A stretch of DNA of 28,222 bases from a virus, in the IMG/VR virus record IMGVR_UViG_3300025325_000116, positions 1 through 28,222 of that record. One strand, 5' to 3'. Positions 7,072 through 14,553 of this stretch are shown here, piece after piece. Made by a program: the position numbers and the translations under genes. The notes beneath the pieces are model-generated. The model worked only from the letters and a program-made list of their open reading frames with translations. It was not told the origin of the DNA and did no database searches. Each line of letters begins with the position of its first letter. The first letter of the stretch is position 1.

Positions 7072-7706
7072 GACGCCTCACGCCGCTGTAAGGCGCGCGC
7101 TTGCGCCCGGCCCACGCCCGAGCGCTGCGTGCTGGCCCCGGCGGCCTTGAGGAACAGCGCCCACGCCGAGAGCGCCGTCGGCACGTCCCACCGCTTGGCG
7201 GAGCCCTCGCTGACCGCATAGAGCGTCAGCGCGTCGTGGTCGGCGGCCAACAGCTCCGGCTCCTCGTCGTCGTCCTGCAGGGCCGCCGACCACGCCAGGC
7301 AGTCGAGACGCAGGACGCCGCCGCCGGCCGCGGGCGCCGGCCAGACGCCGAAGAGATCCCACGACACCGGGAACCAGTGCCACGGATCGCCCGTTACGGT
7401 AGGCCACGTCTCGTGCTGCCGGTCCAGCTCGCTCATAGACATCACGGTCAACCGACGGTCCTGCGTATGCAGCCACAACCGCCAGGGCGCCATGATCGAG
7501 GGCCCTAGCCCGCGCAGGCTGTAGTAGGCGGTGCCCGGCCGCAACGGCAGCATGACCGTCCGCAGGATGGCCCGCGACTCCTCACAGATCACCTCGGCGC
7601 CCTCGTCGATGAGCGCGTTGATCTCGGCCGCCGTCCAGAAGACGGGCGCCGCTGCCGACTCGTTCAGCGTTTCGAGGATGCGGGTGCGCAGCGCGCCGCG
7701 GTTCAT
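7068..7706 (-). CDS. head-tail adaptor-like protein
   Basis: A 212-residue protein with ATG 7706 overlapping the preceding stop. Its start, LRTRILETLNESA, followed by VFWTAAEINALIDEGAEVI, is the helical opening that I associate with phage adaptor (neck) proteins that pack against the portal ring. Next come beta segments RPGTAYYSLRGLG and RLTVMSMSELDRQHETWPTV, then PWHWFPVSWDLFGVWPAP, VLRLDCLAW and a C-terminal helical bundle with alternating charges. Phage adaptor proteins of this size and order attach the tail to the capsid vertex. The assignment rests on pattern recognition and gene order. Confidence 0.65.
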   Translation of the reverse strand: MNRGALRTRILETLNESAAAPVFWTAAEINALIDEGAEVICEESRAILRTVMLPLRPGTAYYSLRGLGPSIMAPWRLWLHTQDRRLTVMSMSELDRQHETWPTVTGDPWHWFPVSWDLFGVWPAPAAGGGVLRLDCLAWSAALQDDDEEPELLAADHDALTLYAVSEGSAKRWDVPTALSAWALFLKAAGASTQRSGVGRAQARALQRREAS

Positions 7707-8410
7707 AGGCGCTTGGCGGCCTCGGGGATGGGCTCCGCGAGTGCACGGTCGCCGTAGAACCACCGCTCGTATTCGTCGCCCCGGGTGAACAGGTTGTGGC
7801 TCCCGCTGCCCGAGACGGTGATGTCGGTATGCAGCGGGCGACCGTGCTTGCGCGCGTGCCGCACCTTGGCGTTTGCGTAGTCGATCCGGTGTAGGTGGAT
7901 GAGCCAGAGCGTCGTGTCGAGGCTCGTCGCATCCTCCGGGCCCGGGTGAAAGCCCCACGTCCACCGCTTCGGCTCCGTCACGATCAGCGGCTTGTCGTAG
8001 GACGGCTGGCGCGTCCACCAGTGCCGCTGAGGCAGCAGCGGCGCGGCCCATTCGATGGGCGGCTCGTGCATGTCCACCACGTCATAGCCCATCCCGGCGG
8101 CGCTCGGGGCGTGGAGGTGCTCGAGGTAGGCGCGCAGGGAGCCCGCGTGGGGCACCAGGAACTCATCAGGCGTGGCGAACACCACCACGCGGTACTCGGC
8201 GAGGAGCCGCGCCTGCCACTCTTGCGTCAGCGCGTGGAGCCAGGCATAGTCCCAGCTGAGCTCGTGGGCCACGCGGATGCCGCCCGGCACCGGCGGCTCC
8301 GAGGCGTGATCGAGGATGTAGGTGTCCCCGGCCCGGCCGTACCAGGCCAGCCAGTGCGGCAGGAACTCGGGCTCGTCCTGCACCACCGTGAAGATCGCGG
8401 CGGGCTTCAT
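7703..8410 (-). CDS. glycosyltransferase-like protein (Glyco_tranf_2_4 type)
   Basis: A 235-residue protein with ATG 8410 in an ATGA overlap. It begins AAIFTVVQDEPEFLPHWLAW, the N-E/D-E..L..W..W-Y pattern of family-2-related transferases that resemble GT92. Later VVVFATPDEFLVP (residues 76-87) stands where these enzymes have D-x-DEF; the first Asp is replaced, leaving P-D-E-F. TLWLIHLHRIDYANAKVRH near residue 185 fits the late His-rich conserved region. It is flanked by a SAM methyltransferase and the adaptor gene, so it belongs to the sugar-modification set threaded through the structural operon. The loss of the first Asp may weaken activity; donor and acceptor are unknown. Confidence 0.65.
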   Translation of the reverse strand: MKPAAIFTVVQDEPEFLPHWLAWYGRAGDTYILDHASEPPVPGGIRVAHELSWDYAWLHALTQEWQARLLAEYRVVVFATPDEFLVPHAGSLRAYLEHLHAPSAAGMGYDVVDMHEPPIEWAAPLLPQRHWWTRQPSYDKPLIVTEPKRWTWGFHPGPEDATSLDTTLWLIHLHRIDYANAKVRHARKHGRPLHTDITVSGSGSHNLFTRGDEYERWFYGDRALAEPIPEAAKRL

Positions 8411-9048
8411 CGCGCGACGATCACCGCGTGGCCGTCGGGATAGGCGGCCCACTGGTCCTTGATCCCCTCGACCCGCGCCCTCGCATCCTTGACAACGAAC
8501 CCGGCCGACTCGATCCGGTCACGCCACCAGTCACGCGGCTCTCGGATCACGTGATCGGGCTCCTCGTCCATGTACGGGATGGTATATCGCCCAGCAGCCC
8601 CGAGGGGGACGACGACTGCAAGCGCCTGCGTGCGATGGCGGAAGAGCTTGAGCAGCCGCGCCACACCCGCCTCGTCGCAATGCTCCAGCACGTCCTTGGC
8701 CACGATGAGCTGAAAGTCCATCGCGGTGAAGCCGAGCGGCGCGGACGCGGTCGCCACCCGCAAGTAGGTACGCACTTCGGCGTCGCCGTGCGCCACCGCC
8801 CAGGCCGAGTGGTCGCAGCCGTAGGCATCGCGCAACATCCAGCGCAGCGCCTTGACGAGCCATCCCTGCGCGCAGCCGAAGTCGAGAATCGGTTGTTGAG
8901 GGCCGGTCTCCGTCAGATCCACCAGCGCGGCCGCGAGGCGCACGCCCGTGCGTGGCATCCACCGATAGGCGTCGTAACAACTCCGCCCCGTCAGCGTGCC
9001 GCGCCGGTAGTAGTCCGCGTCGTAATACGACGCCGGGACGAGGCTCAC
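8407..9048 (-). CDS. class I SAM-dependent methyltransferase
   Basis: A 213-residue protein with a GTG start in a GTGA overlap. After SYYDADYYRRGTLTGRSCY come the SAM-binding motif I, ILDFGCAQGW (residues 54-63), an acidic segment YGCDHSAWAV as motif II, and LIVAKDVLEHCDE near 115-126 as motif IV/post-I. This is the Methyltransf_11/23-like layout common in polysaccharide and small-molecule methylation. No N-terminal DNA-recognition domain or NPPY/DPPY motif is present, so DNA methylation is unlikely. Methylation of a sugar made or placed by the neighbouring transferases is the most natural reading, but the substrate is unproven. Confidence 0.8.
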   Translation of the reverse strand: MSLVPASYYDADYYRRGTLTGRSCYDAYRWMPRTGVRLAAALVDLTETGPQQPILDFGCAQGWLVKALRWMLRDAYGCDHSAWAVAHGDAEVRTYLRVATASAPLGFTAMDFQLIVAKDVLEHCDEAGVARLLKLFRHRTQALAVVVPLGAAGRYTIPYMDEEPDHVIREPRDWWRDRIESAGFVVKDARARVEGIKDQWAAYPDGHAVIVAR

Positions 9049-9377
9049 AGGCTGCTGGCGAAGAAGTGCACAGCCCGTGGCCCCGCCTTCGCCTGGTCGC
9101 CGCTCGACGGCGTCGGCCCGAAGTCCGTCTCATGCGGGAAAGCGCTCGCTCGCATCGCTTCCTTCGCCTCACGGAATGGGGCGGCGCCGAGCAGGGGCAA
9201 GCCGTTGGACGCCGGCATCACGTACCGATTCGTCTCGCTGTCGTCCGCGAACTTCACGAACACCCACGGCAGCGCCTTCTCGGTCTGCGCCCAGGAGCCA
9301 TCGGCCAACCGCTCCCGATCCAGCACCACGCACCGCGTGATCACCGCCTTGTCGATCCCTTCGGTCGTCACCGCCAT
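9045..9377 (-). CDS. hypothetical phage protein, 110 aa
   Basis: ATG 9377 follows a GGGGG run five bases upstream. The protein has beta-type segments KAVITRCVVLDRERLADGSW and WVFVKFADDSETNRYVMP and a polar C-terminal half. No signal peptide, cysteine motif or catalytic site is visible. It lies between two methyltransferases and overlaps the first one (GTGA). It may be a small structural protein; the family is not recognised. Confidence 0.6.
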   Translation of the reverse strand: MAVTTEGIDKAVITRCVVLDRERLADGSWAQTEKALPWVFVKFADDSETNRYVMPASNGLPLLGAAPFREAKEAMRASAFPHETDFGPTPSSGDQAKAGPRAVHFFASSL

Positions 9378-9387
9378 GTCAGCCCCC

Positions 9388-10149
9388 TTACGTGGTATCG
9401 GCCCACGCCGCGACCACCTTGTCGTCGCCCAGCCACATGAGCTCCAGCTTCTCGCCGGGGTCGGGATGCGACCGCCCCTCCCACTGGTGCCGGTACATCA
9501 CCCATCGCGTCGCCACGGCGTTGCCGAAGTGTGGGCGGTTGCGCTCATACTCCTCCACCGCCTCGCGCGACTTGAGGGCCTGCAGGTACACCCAGATCTC
9601 CTCGGTGAACTCCGTCAGGCTCCGCCCGATGTTGAGCACCTGCGTGCGGATCGGCCGCCACCTGAGCCACCGGCGGAAGTTTCCGGCGATCCGCATATCC
9701 ACGCAGTGGATGGCGAACGGCCACTGCCAGCCCTCGTGTTGCGGATTCCCGGTACACACGGCGTGGCCCGGCTGGAACATGCAAAAGTTCTCCGGGAACC
9801 ACGGCCGGATATGCGTGAGATCCCACCAGGCCGAGCGATGGCTGCCGTAGGGCGTGCGCAAGGTCATCTCGCCGCCGGGCATCAGCACCCGCCAGGCTTC
9901 GCGCATGAAGGTGTAGGGATCGGTCAGGTGCTCAAGCACGTGGCTGCCGTAGATCACGCCGGCCGTGTTGTCGGCAAAGGGCCAGTCCTTCTGCAGATCA
10001 AAGGCGGCGTCGATGTGCGGCGCCGGGTCGAGGTCGCAGTTCACCCAGCCGTCCATGCGGTTCTTGCCGGCGCCCACCTGGATCTTGAGCGGCGCTGTCC
10101 CGTCCGCGCGCGGCGCCAGCACGGCAGCGCGGTAGAGCGGGCCGCTCAT
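9388..10149 (-). CDS. class I SAM-dependent methyltransferase (glycan-type)
   Basis: A 253-residue protein with ATG 10149 overlapping the glycosyltransferase stop (ATGA). LKIQVGAGKNRMDGWVNCDL (residues 21-40) is the G-x-G SAM-binding region, in the variant seen in methyltransferases of polysaccharide clusters (GxGxxxxxGWxNxD). GSHVLEHLTDPYTFMREAWR and VLMPGGEMTLRTPYG are the usual later motifs. The C-terminal 120 residues are Trp- and Arg-rich and probably bind the substrate. Its direct fusion-like overlap with a glycosyltransferase suggests that both act on the same glycan. DNA methylation motifs are absent. Confidence 0.85.
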   Translation of the reverse strand: MSGPLYRAAVLAPRADGTAPLKIQVGAGKNRMDGWVNCDLDPAPHIDAAFDLQKDWPFADNTAGVIYGSHVLEHLTDPYTFMREAWRVLMPGGEMTLRTPYGSHRSAWWDLTHIRPWFPENFCMFQPGHAVCTGNPQHEGWQWPFAIHCVDMRIAGNFRRWLRWRPIRTQVLNIGRSLTEFTEEIWVYLQALKSREAVEEYERNRPHFGNAVATRWVMYRHQWEGRSHPDPGEKLELMWLGDDKVVAAWADTT

Positions 10150-10901
10150 ACCTTCGTGTCCTCGGGCGCGCCGATGATGAACCCGCGATTCAGGCTCTCG
10201 TCGGGGTGCTGCAGGCGCTTGATGTAGTCGTCGATCGACGCTTCGGTGTAATCCATGTGCCCACACCGCACGGTGGGCTCAATCCACACCTCGAACCCGG
10301 CGTCCTTGACCTTGGTGTAGAAGTACATATCCGACCCGTAGCCCTCCAGCGTGTCGGGGTTCTTCTCCTTCAGGTCGAACCACGGGTACGGGATGGCCTC
10401 GAAGACCTCGCGCTTGATCAGGACGCACCCGAAGCCACAACAGCCGCCGGCCTTCGCCAACTTGAACGGTCGATCCAGAGGAAACATCGTCACGGGCGTG
10501 TGCGGAAACCGATTCAGCGCGGGCGTCACCGGGCTCGGCACGTAAAGGCACGCTTGGCCGGTGCCGCCGCGTAGGAAGTAGAGGCCCGAGGCGATCGGCT
10601 TGTCGAGCCTCTCCAGCTTCGTGATGGTGTCGAGGGGAATCCGCATGTCCATTTCCGTGAGGAATAGATGCGTGCCGTCCGTCTCATCGAGGAAACGGCG
10701 GGCCAGCAGGTTCTCCGCGGAATGCGTATAGGTCCGGTCCGTGGAGTAGGCCGATAGGATGCCGGCGCTGCCGTCGAGAAACGACGTTGCGTAGTACCGC
10801 GAGGCGTACGCGATGGCCAGCATGTGCGAGGTGTAGACGGGCGCATAGGGAAAGGGCCCGTAGGCCACCATGCCCCACACGATCCGCGGCGGCCGGCTCA
10901 T
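10146..10901 (-). CDS. GT-A-type glycosyltransferase-like protein
   Basis: A 251-residue protein with ATG 10901 in an ATGA overlap. HLFLTEMDMRIPLDT places D85 of E-M-D-M in the DxD position. FDLKE and GSDMYFYTKVKDAGFEVWIE place D191 as the later acidic residue, and VRCGHMDY supplies the late GH motif. Order and spacing match the protein at 2089-2784, so the two are probably diverged copies of one family. A Gly/Cys-rich segment, AGGCCGFGCVLI, precedes the acceptor region. It forms a coupled pair with the SAM methyltransferase downstream. It likely works in the cytoplasm on an activated sugar; the acceptor is unknown. Confidence 0.75.
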   Translation of the reverse strand: MSRPPRIVWGMVAYGPFPYAPVYTSHMLAIAYASRYYATSFLDGSAGILSAYSTDRTYTHSAENLLARRFLDETDGTHLFLTEMDMRIPLDTITKLERLDKPIASGLYFLRGGTGQACLYVPSPVTPALNRFPHTPVTMFPLDRPFKLAKAGGCCGFGCVLIKREVFEAIPYPWFDLKEKNPDTLEGYGSDMYFYTKVKDAGFEVWIEPTVRCGHMDYTEASIDDYIKRLQHPDESLNRGFIIGAPEDTKV

Positions 10902-11245
10902 CGGGCCCGCTCCGCGACCATCGCCAGCCGCCGCACCGACTCCCGGCGCACCTTCGGCGACGTCACCGACCAGGGCCACAACAGCAGCCGCGCCTTCTCG
11001 CCCATCCGCAGCTTGGCCGGCGAAATCTTCACGCTCTCGTGGCACGCGCATCCCCCGGTCACGATATGCCGATGCGTCACAATTCGCCGGCAGCCGTGGC
11101 AGCGGTAGAACTGGTACTGATGCGGCGCGCCCGTGCCATGCCAGTAGGCTAACCAGCGGCCCCCGACTCGCTCAGTGAACAAGGCGAGACAGAGCCCGCC
11201 GATGCAGACGATCGCGAACCACCCGATGATGACGGCCGACTCCAT
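10898..11245 (-). CDS. membrane-anchored zinc-ribbon protein, 115 aa
   Basis: ATG 11245 is preceded by GAGGAG eight bases upstream. Residues 1-25 (IIGWFAIVCIGGLCLALFTE) form one transmembrane helix. After it come YRCHGCRR and GGCACHE, two Cys pairs about 17 residues apart that look like a zinc ribbon, and then a basic Arg-rich tail. The Arg-rich part is expected to be cytoplasmic. It is the first gene after the gap at 11246-11370. Such membrane/zinc-ribbon proteins have no settled role in phages; I offer no function. Confidence 0.65.
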   Translation of the reverse strand: MESAVIIGWFAIVCIGGLCLALFTERVGGRWLAYWHGTGAPHQYQFYRCHGCRRIVTHRHIVTGGCACHESVKISPAKLRMGEKARLLLWPWSVTSPKVRRESVRRLAMVAERAR

Positions 11246-11370
11246 GCCCGACGCTCCTCTCTCTGTGCAGGTGAAAGCTCGGCCCCGGGGGCATGACCCC
11301 CCGGGGTTGCCTGACCGCTGCGCCCCGCGTCACCCGGGCTGCACGGCGCCTTGTGGGCGCCCGCGCTCCT
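11246..11370 (-). other. intergenic segment with GC-rich inverted repeats
   Basis: No gene is visible. It holds a perfect 9-bp inverted repeat, CCCCGGGGG at 11283-11291 and CCCCCGGGG at 11298-11306, around a 6-base loop, and a GGCGCC pair at 11345-11350 and 11356-11361 around TTGTG. On the transcribed (minus) strand both could form hairpins just downstream of the decoration-protein gene, but no clear T-run follows. They could act as an attenuator or mRNA-stability structure that lets capsid genes be expressed more strongly than the genes that follow. Confidence 0.4.
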
Positions 11371-11817
11371 CTACATCGACCGCATGAAGATCTTGCGACT
11401 CACGCTCCCGGTGGACGTCGTGATCGACTCCAGCAGCACCGCCCAGATCGGCGTCCGCGTGAAGTTGGCGTTCGACGTGTAGACCGTGTTCTCCGACTGT
11501 AGATAGTCCTGCGCGGCCACCGCCACCAGCGCCACCCCCGTGGTGATCGAGGTGTCGGTCGTCAGCACGAGCGACGTGCTGCGGTAACCGTAGATCTGGA
11601 TCAGCCCATACGCCTGGTCCGCGATCGCCGCATCCGCGATGCCGGCGAAGGCGTACAGGTTGGCCGTGTCCATGTCGCGCACTTTCACGCCGTCGACGGA
11701 GGCCGAGGCGATCTCCCACTGACACGTCTGATTCGCGTTGAGCGCGGCGCCCTCGTTGTTGAGGACGACGATGAAGATTTGCTCCGGGTCGGTCCGATTG
11801 ACTCGTTTGAACAGCAT
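11371..11817 (-). CDS. probable capsid decoration/head protein, 148 aa
   Basis: It starts at ATG 11817 behind AAAGGAG nine bases upstream. Segments such as FIVVLNNEGAALNANQTCQW, VDGVKVRDMDTANLYAFAGI, YGLIQIYGYRSTSLVL and ITTGVALVAVAAQDYLQ give a beta-rich protein with an N-terminal arm. In phages with a similar major capsid protein I recall a protein of this size and pattern next to the capsid gene. That position and pattern suggest a head decoration or head-stabilising protein. No catalytic or membrane features are visible. Confidence 0.65.
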   Translation of the reverse strand: MLFKRVNRTDPEQIFIVVLNNEGAALNANQTCQWEIASASVDGVKVRDMDTANLYAFAGIADAAIADQAYGLIQIYGYRSTSLVLTTDTSITTGVALVAVAAQDYLQSENTVYTSNANFTRTPIWAVLLESITTSTGSVSRKIFMRSM

Positions 11818-11909
11818 GGCGGCTTTCTCCTTTGGTCACTGACGCGGGTGCAAGCCGCCGTTTCGTCACTGTCTGGCGCGTCGGCCCAATTGCCGGGCGC
11901 CCCGTTGAG

Positions 11910-13016
11910 TTAGGAGACGATCGACTTCGAGATCCCGTACAGTACGCCGTTCTTCCGGCGGTTCTTCACGCAGTGCGCGCCCATCCAGAGAAGCTGACCG
12001 ACGCGAGCGTCCTGGTTCTCCGGACGAACCATCGGCGTCGAGATCCAGTCCGTGGCTTGATCGACCACGATCTCCATGGCCTCGCTGTTGATCATGAAGA
12101 CGGACGACACGGTGTGCGTGCCGATCGCGTCGACGATCTCCGCGTTGGTCTCAGTGTCGGGCACCACTTCGTCCCAGATGAAGGTCGCGCCGCGGAACTT
12201 CAGCAGATCGTCGCTGCCGCGCATGCCACCGAGCACGTCGATGACGCGCTTATCGGTGACCATGTAGCGCTCCTGGTTCTGGAGCGAATTGAAGTACTGC
12301 TCCCACGCCACCTGATCGCCGAGCAGCAGATCGGGCGAGCCGCCGGCCCCGCGCGTGCAGTCGTTGTACAGGTTGTTCAGCTCCTGCTTGTAGCCGGCGA
12401 AGGTGGTGGCGCTGCTGGAGTCGGCCATGTTGCGCCAGAAGGAGTAGGTATTGCCGTTGATGTTGCCGATGCTGACGGAGCGCGAGGCGTTGGTGTCGAT
12501 GAGCGCGGCGAGCGGCAGAGGGCCCGAGGCGCCCGAATCCAGGCGGCCGATGCGCGCGAGGAACTGGCCAGAGGCGGCCGAGGCCGTGATGCGGCCGGCT
12601 ACGATGCAGTTGTTGAGCAGCTCCCTCGCCGAAGACTCGGCCTGGGTGATCTTCTCTTCCAGGAGGCTGACGATGCGGTGCTTGCCGCTGTTCTGCCGTT
12701 CCTCCAGGCGCGAGATGGCGATGGAGACAGAGAGCTGCGACCACGAGTAGAACGCCGACGTGATGCCGTCCTGAGGCGTGGTGTCGAGCAGGCCGTAGCC
12801 CGAGTAGATGTCCGCCGTGCTGTTGAGCGCGTGCATGAGGCCGACCTTGACGCGCTCGCCGCCGTCGGTCGTCCGCACGCGACCCCGCATGTTCATGTAG
12901 GCCATGTAGCGGTTGCCCCGACTGATATTGTCGTGGATGCGCGGCTGCATGTTGCGCAGCGTGGTCGTGAGCAGGGCTCCGTAGGGATCGGTCAGTGTGC
13001 TGGGTTCGCCGGCCAT
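11910..13016 (-). CDS. major capsid protein
   Basis: A 368-residue protein starting at ATG 13016 with a strong AAGGAG eight bases upstream. Residues 48-86 include RTTDGGERVKVGL, IYSGYGLLDTTPQDGIT and FYSWSQLSVSIAISRLEERQ, followed by NSGKHRIVSLLEEKITQAE. I recognise this order (DGG, SGY-LDTTPQ-GIT, SR.E..NSGK, LL..KI.QAE) as a widespread family of tailed-phage major capsid proteins, presumed to have the HK97 fold. There is no obvious N-terminal delta-domain, which matches the presence of a separate scaffold gene just upstream. It would form the icosahedral shell. Confidence 0.9.
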   Translation of the reverse strand: MAGEPSTLTDPYGALLTTTLRNMQPRIHDNISRGNRYMAYMNMRGRVRTTDGGERVKVGLMHALNSTADIYSGYGLLDTTPQDGITSAFYSWSQLSVSIAISRLEERQNSGKHRIVSLLEEKITQAESSARELLNNCIVAGRITASAASGQFLARIGRLDSGASGPLPLAALIDTNASRSVSIGNINGNTYSFWRNMADSSSATTFAGYKQELNNLYNDCTRGAGGSPDLLLGDQVAWEQYFNSLQNQERYMVTDKRVIDVLGGMRGSDDLLKFRGATFIWDEVVPDTETNAEIVDAIGTHTVSSVFMINSEAMEIVVDQATDWISTPMVRPENQDARVGQLLWMGAHCVKNRRKNGVLYGISKSIVS

Positions 13017-13028
13017 CGGTCAGGCTCC

Positions 13029-13961
13029 TTAGTCGGGCACCGCCACGCCGGCCGCGCGCAACTCACGCTCCGCCTCTTCGGCGGCGATCTTCATGGCGTC
13101 GCGCGCAGTGGTGGCCTTGCGGACCCGATCAGTGACGTTGGGAAGGGTGGCGCGCCCGGACTGCCCGGTGCGGGTCGCGTTCCTCGCGGCGTCGCCCATC
13201 GCCCGGATGGCGTCCGCCTTCGCGGCCGATCCATTCGTGACGGCGTTGTAGAGAAACGCTAGCTTGTCGCCGAACCTCGGGTGCGTGAGGGACGGGGACT
13301 TGAGCCAGTCGGAGAGCTCGCCCATGTCGGCTTCGTGCGCTTCCCAGCCCGGTGCCGTCTCGGTGAGCTTGCCTGCGGAGGCGCCCCACTCGGTGTCACG
13401 CGCGGCTTGGTCCTTGGCTCGATCTCGATCCACCAGCGGCTTCGTGGCGATCTTGGCGGCTTCCATTCCAGCCGCCGCGAGGCTGTCGGCCATCCAGTGC
13501 AGCGAGGGGTCCAGGCGGGCCTTGACAGCGGCCACCAACTGCGGGCTTGGGGCCTCTCCGTCCTGGCGTGTCGGTTCGGTGGCTGCCGGGGTCGTCGTGC
13601 CAGGGGCCGGGGCGAGATGCAGGCCGCGGCGTTGGGCCTCGAGGCGGATCACTTCGGTGGCGAACGCCTCATCCGTGCGAAACCGCTTCAGCATCTCGGT
13701 ATCGGCGCGGGCGGGGTTGCGCTCCTTTTCGATCCACTTCGTGTAGGCGGCGTGCATCCGCTTCCAGTGCGGCTTGATCTCCTCGGGCAGATCGGCGGGG
13801 TTGATGAAGGACTCGACGGTTGCGGCGGCGGCGGCGGTCGTGTCCGGCTGGTCGGTCGCGCTCGCAGCGGCGGCGGTCGTATCGGTGGCGTCGGCAACCT
13901 GCTCGGCGCCCTGATTGACCGGCTCGTCGACTACGGCCGTTCCGAGGTCATCGTCGGCCAT
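13029..13961 (-). CDS. capsid scaffolding protein
   Basis: A 310-residue acidic, Ala/Thr-rich protein directly upstream of the capsid gene. Residues 1-50 are low-complexity (DATDTTAAAASATDQPDTTA). The middle and C-terminal parts are helical with heptad-like spacing: PHWKRMHAAYTKWIEKERN, EMLKRFRTDEAFATEVIRLE and ARDAMKIAAEEAERELRAAG. Low-complexity start, long helices, no globular motif and location just before the capsid gene are typical of phage scaffold proteins that direct procapsid assembly and then leave the head. No protease triad is evident, so self-cleavage is not suggested. Confidence 0.8.
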   Translation of the reverse strand: MADDDLGTAVVDEPVNQGAEQVADATDTTAAAASATDQPDTTAAAAATVESFINPADLPEEIKPHWKRMHAAYTKWIEKERNPARADTEMLKRFRTDEAFATEVIRLEAQRRGLHLAPAPGTTTPAATEPTRQDGEAPSPQLVAAVKARLDPSLHWMADSLAAAGMEAAKIATKPLVDRDRAKDQAARDTEWGASAGKLTETAPGWEAHEADMGELSDWLKSPSLTHPRFGDKLAFLYNAVTNGSAAKADAIRAMGDAARNATRTGQSGRATLPNVTDRVRKATTARDAMKIAAEEAERELRAAGVAVPD

Positions 13962-14119
13962 GAGAATCCCTCAACGCGAAAGGGCCGAACGGTCGGCCGC
14001 TCGGCCCTCTCAGGGGCTCTCAGGGTTTGCGCGTGGCCCTCTCAGGGGCTCTGGCGCGATGAGCAGAACGGCGGGTCCTGACCCTTTCGGGATGCTCCCC
14101 GCCGCCCGCGCGCGCGCTC
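13962..14119 (-). other. gap with an 18-bp direct repeat upstream of the scaffold gene
   Basis: No gene is supported here. The segment GGCCCTCTCAGGGGCTCT occurs twice, at 14003-14020 and 14035-14052, that is 32 bases apart, or about three helical turns. Each copy contains CCCT-CTC-AGGG, so it can also fold as a small hairpin. It lies just upstream of the scaffold and capsid genes on the transcribed strand, where a late promoter, operator or processing site would sit. I see no clear -35/-10 pair. Confidence 0.4.
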
Positions 14120-14287
14120 CTAATCCGGCACTATGGCACGGATTTGGAACTTGACAAGCCGTCCGCATTTCGGGCACTCGATCTCACCGACCAGGCGGCC
14201 GTCGAAGAGGCGCCGATGGCACTCAGGACAGCGCACGATCGGCAGCAACACCGGGGGCGCCTCGACGTCGAGGATGAGCAGGATCAC
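14120..14287 (-). CDS. Com-like four-cysteine zinc-ribbon protein, 55 aa
   Basis: The GTG at 14287 overlaps the preceding stop (GTGA); the frame ends at TAG 14120. The core IVRCPECHRRLFDG, then GEIECPKCGRLVKFQ, has Cys pairs at 20/23 and 38/41. The R-C-x-x-C-x(3)-L-x-x-G... I-x-C-P-x-C layout is that of the Com family of phage Mu-like elements (PF10122), in which Com is an RNA-binding protein that activates translation of the mom DNA-modification gene. Here it lies before the scaffold gene and no mom-like gene is visible, so an RNA- or nucleic-acid-binding role is inferred only from the fold. Confidence 0.7.
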   Translation of the reverse strand: MILLILDVEAPPVLLPIVRCPECHRRLFDGRLVGEIECPKCGRLVKFQIRAIVPD

Positions 14288-14553
14288 GCCTTCGCCGCCA
14301 CCTTCGGCGCTTCCGGCGGCGGCCCGATCTCAGCCTGCAGCCGCTTGATTTCCTCCTGCTTGCGCTGCCGCTCCACGAGTTGGGCCATGTAGCGGTTGTC
14401 CACGACGGCCTGGCACGCGACGCACCAATGACCGGCCGGCTCGGTGAAGGTGCCGCCCGCTTCCTTGTGCTTGAGCTTGACTAGGGCGACGAACAGATCG
14501 CCGCCGCAGGCGCATTTCAGGTTGGCGAACTCGGCGATGCGGCTCTCGGCCAT
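14284..14553 (-). CDS. zinc-ribbon protein with helical tail, 89 aa
   Basis: ATG 14553 is in a TGATG overlap. NLKCACGGDLF and HWCVACQAVVDN provide a C-x-C and a C-x-x-C pair about 29 residues apart, consistent with a zinc ribbon. Residues 56-80 form a charged helix, AQLVERQRKQEEIKRLQAE, possibly a coiled coil, and the end is Pro/Ala/Lys-rich. The function is unknown. It sits in a run of four small coupled genes between portal and scaffold. Confidence 0.65.
   Translation of the reverse strand: MAESRIAEFANLKCACGGDLFVALVKLKHKEAGGTFTEPAGHWCVACQAVVDNRYMAQLVERQRKQEEIKRLQAEIGPPPEAPKVAAKA

Noticed and set aside
8428-10227. 599-codon open frame on the plus strand opposite the methyltransferases
   Set aside because: It mirrors three genes on the minus strand with clear SAM and glycosyltransferase motifs; its own translation is Arg/His/Pro-rich without motifs, a usual shadow in high-GC DNA.
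11832-13262. 476-codon plus-strand open frame opposite the capsid gene
   Set aside because: The minus strand encodes a recognisable major capsid protein with a strong ribosome-binding site; the plus frame has only low-complexity Val/Arg/Asp content.
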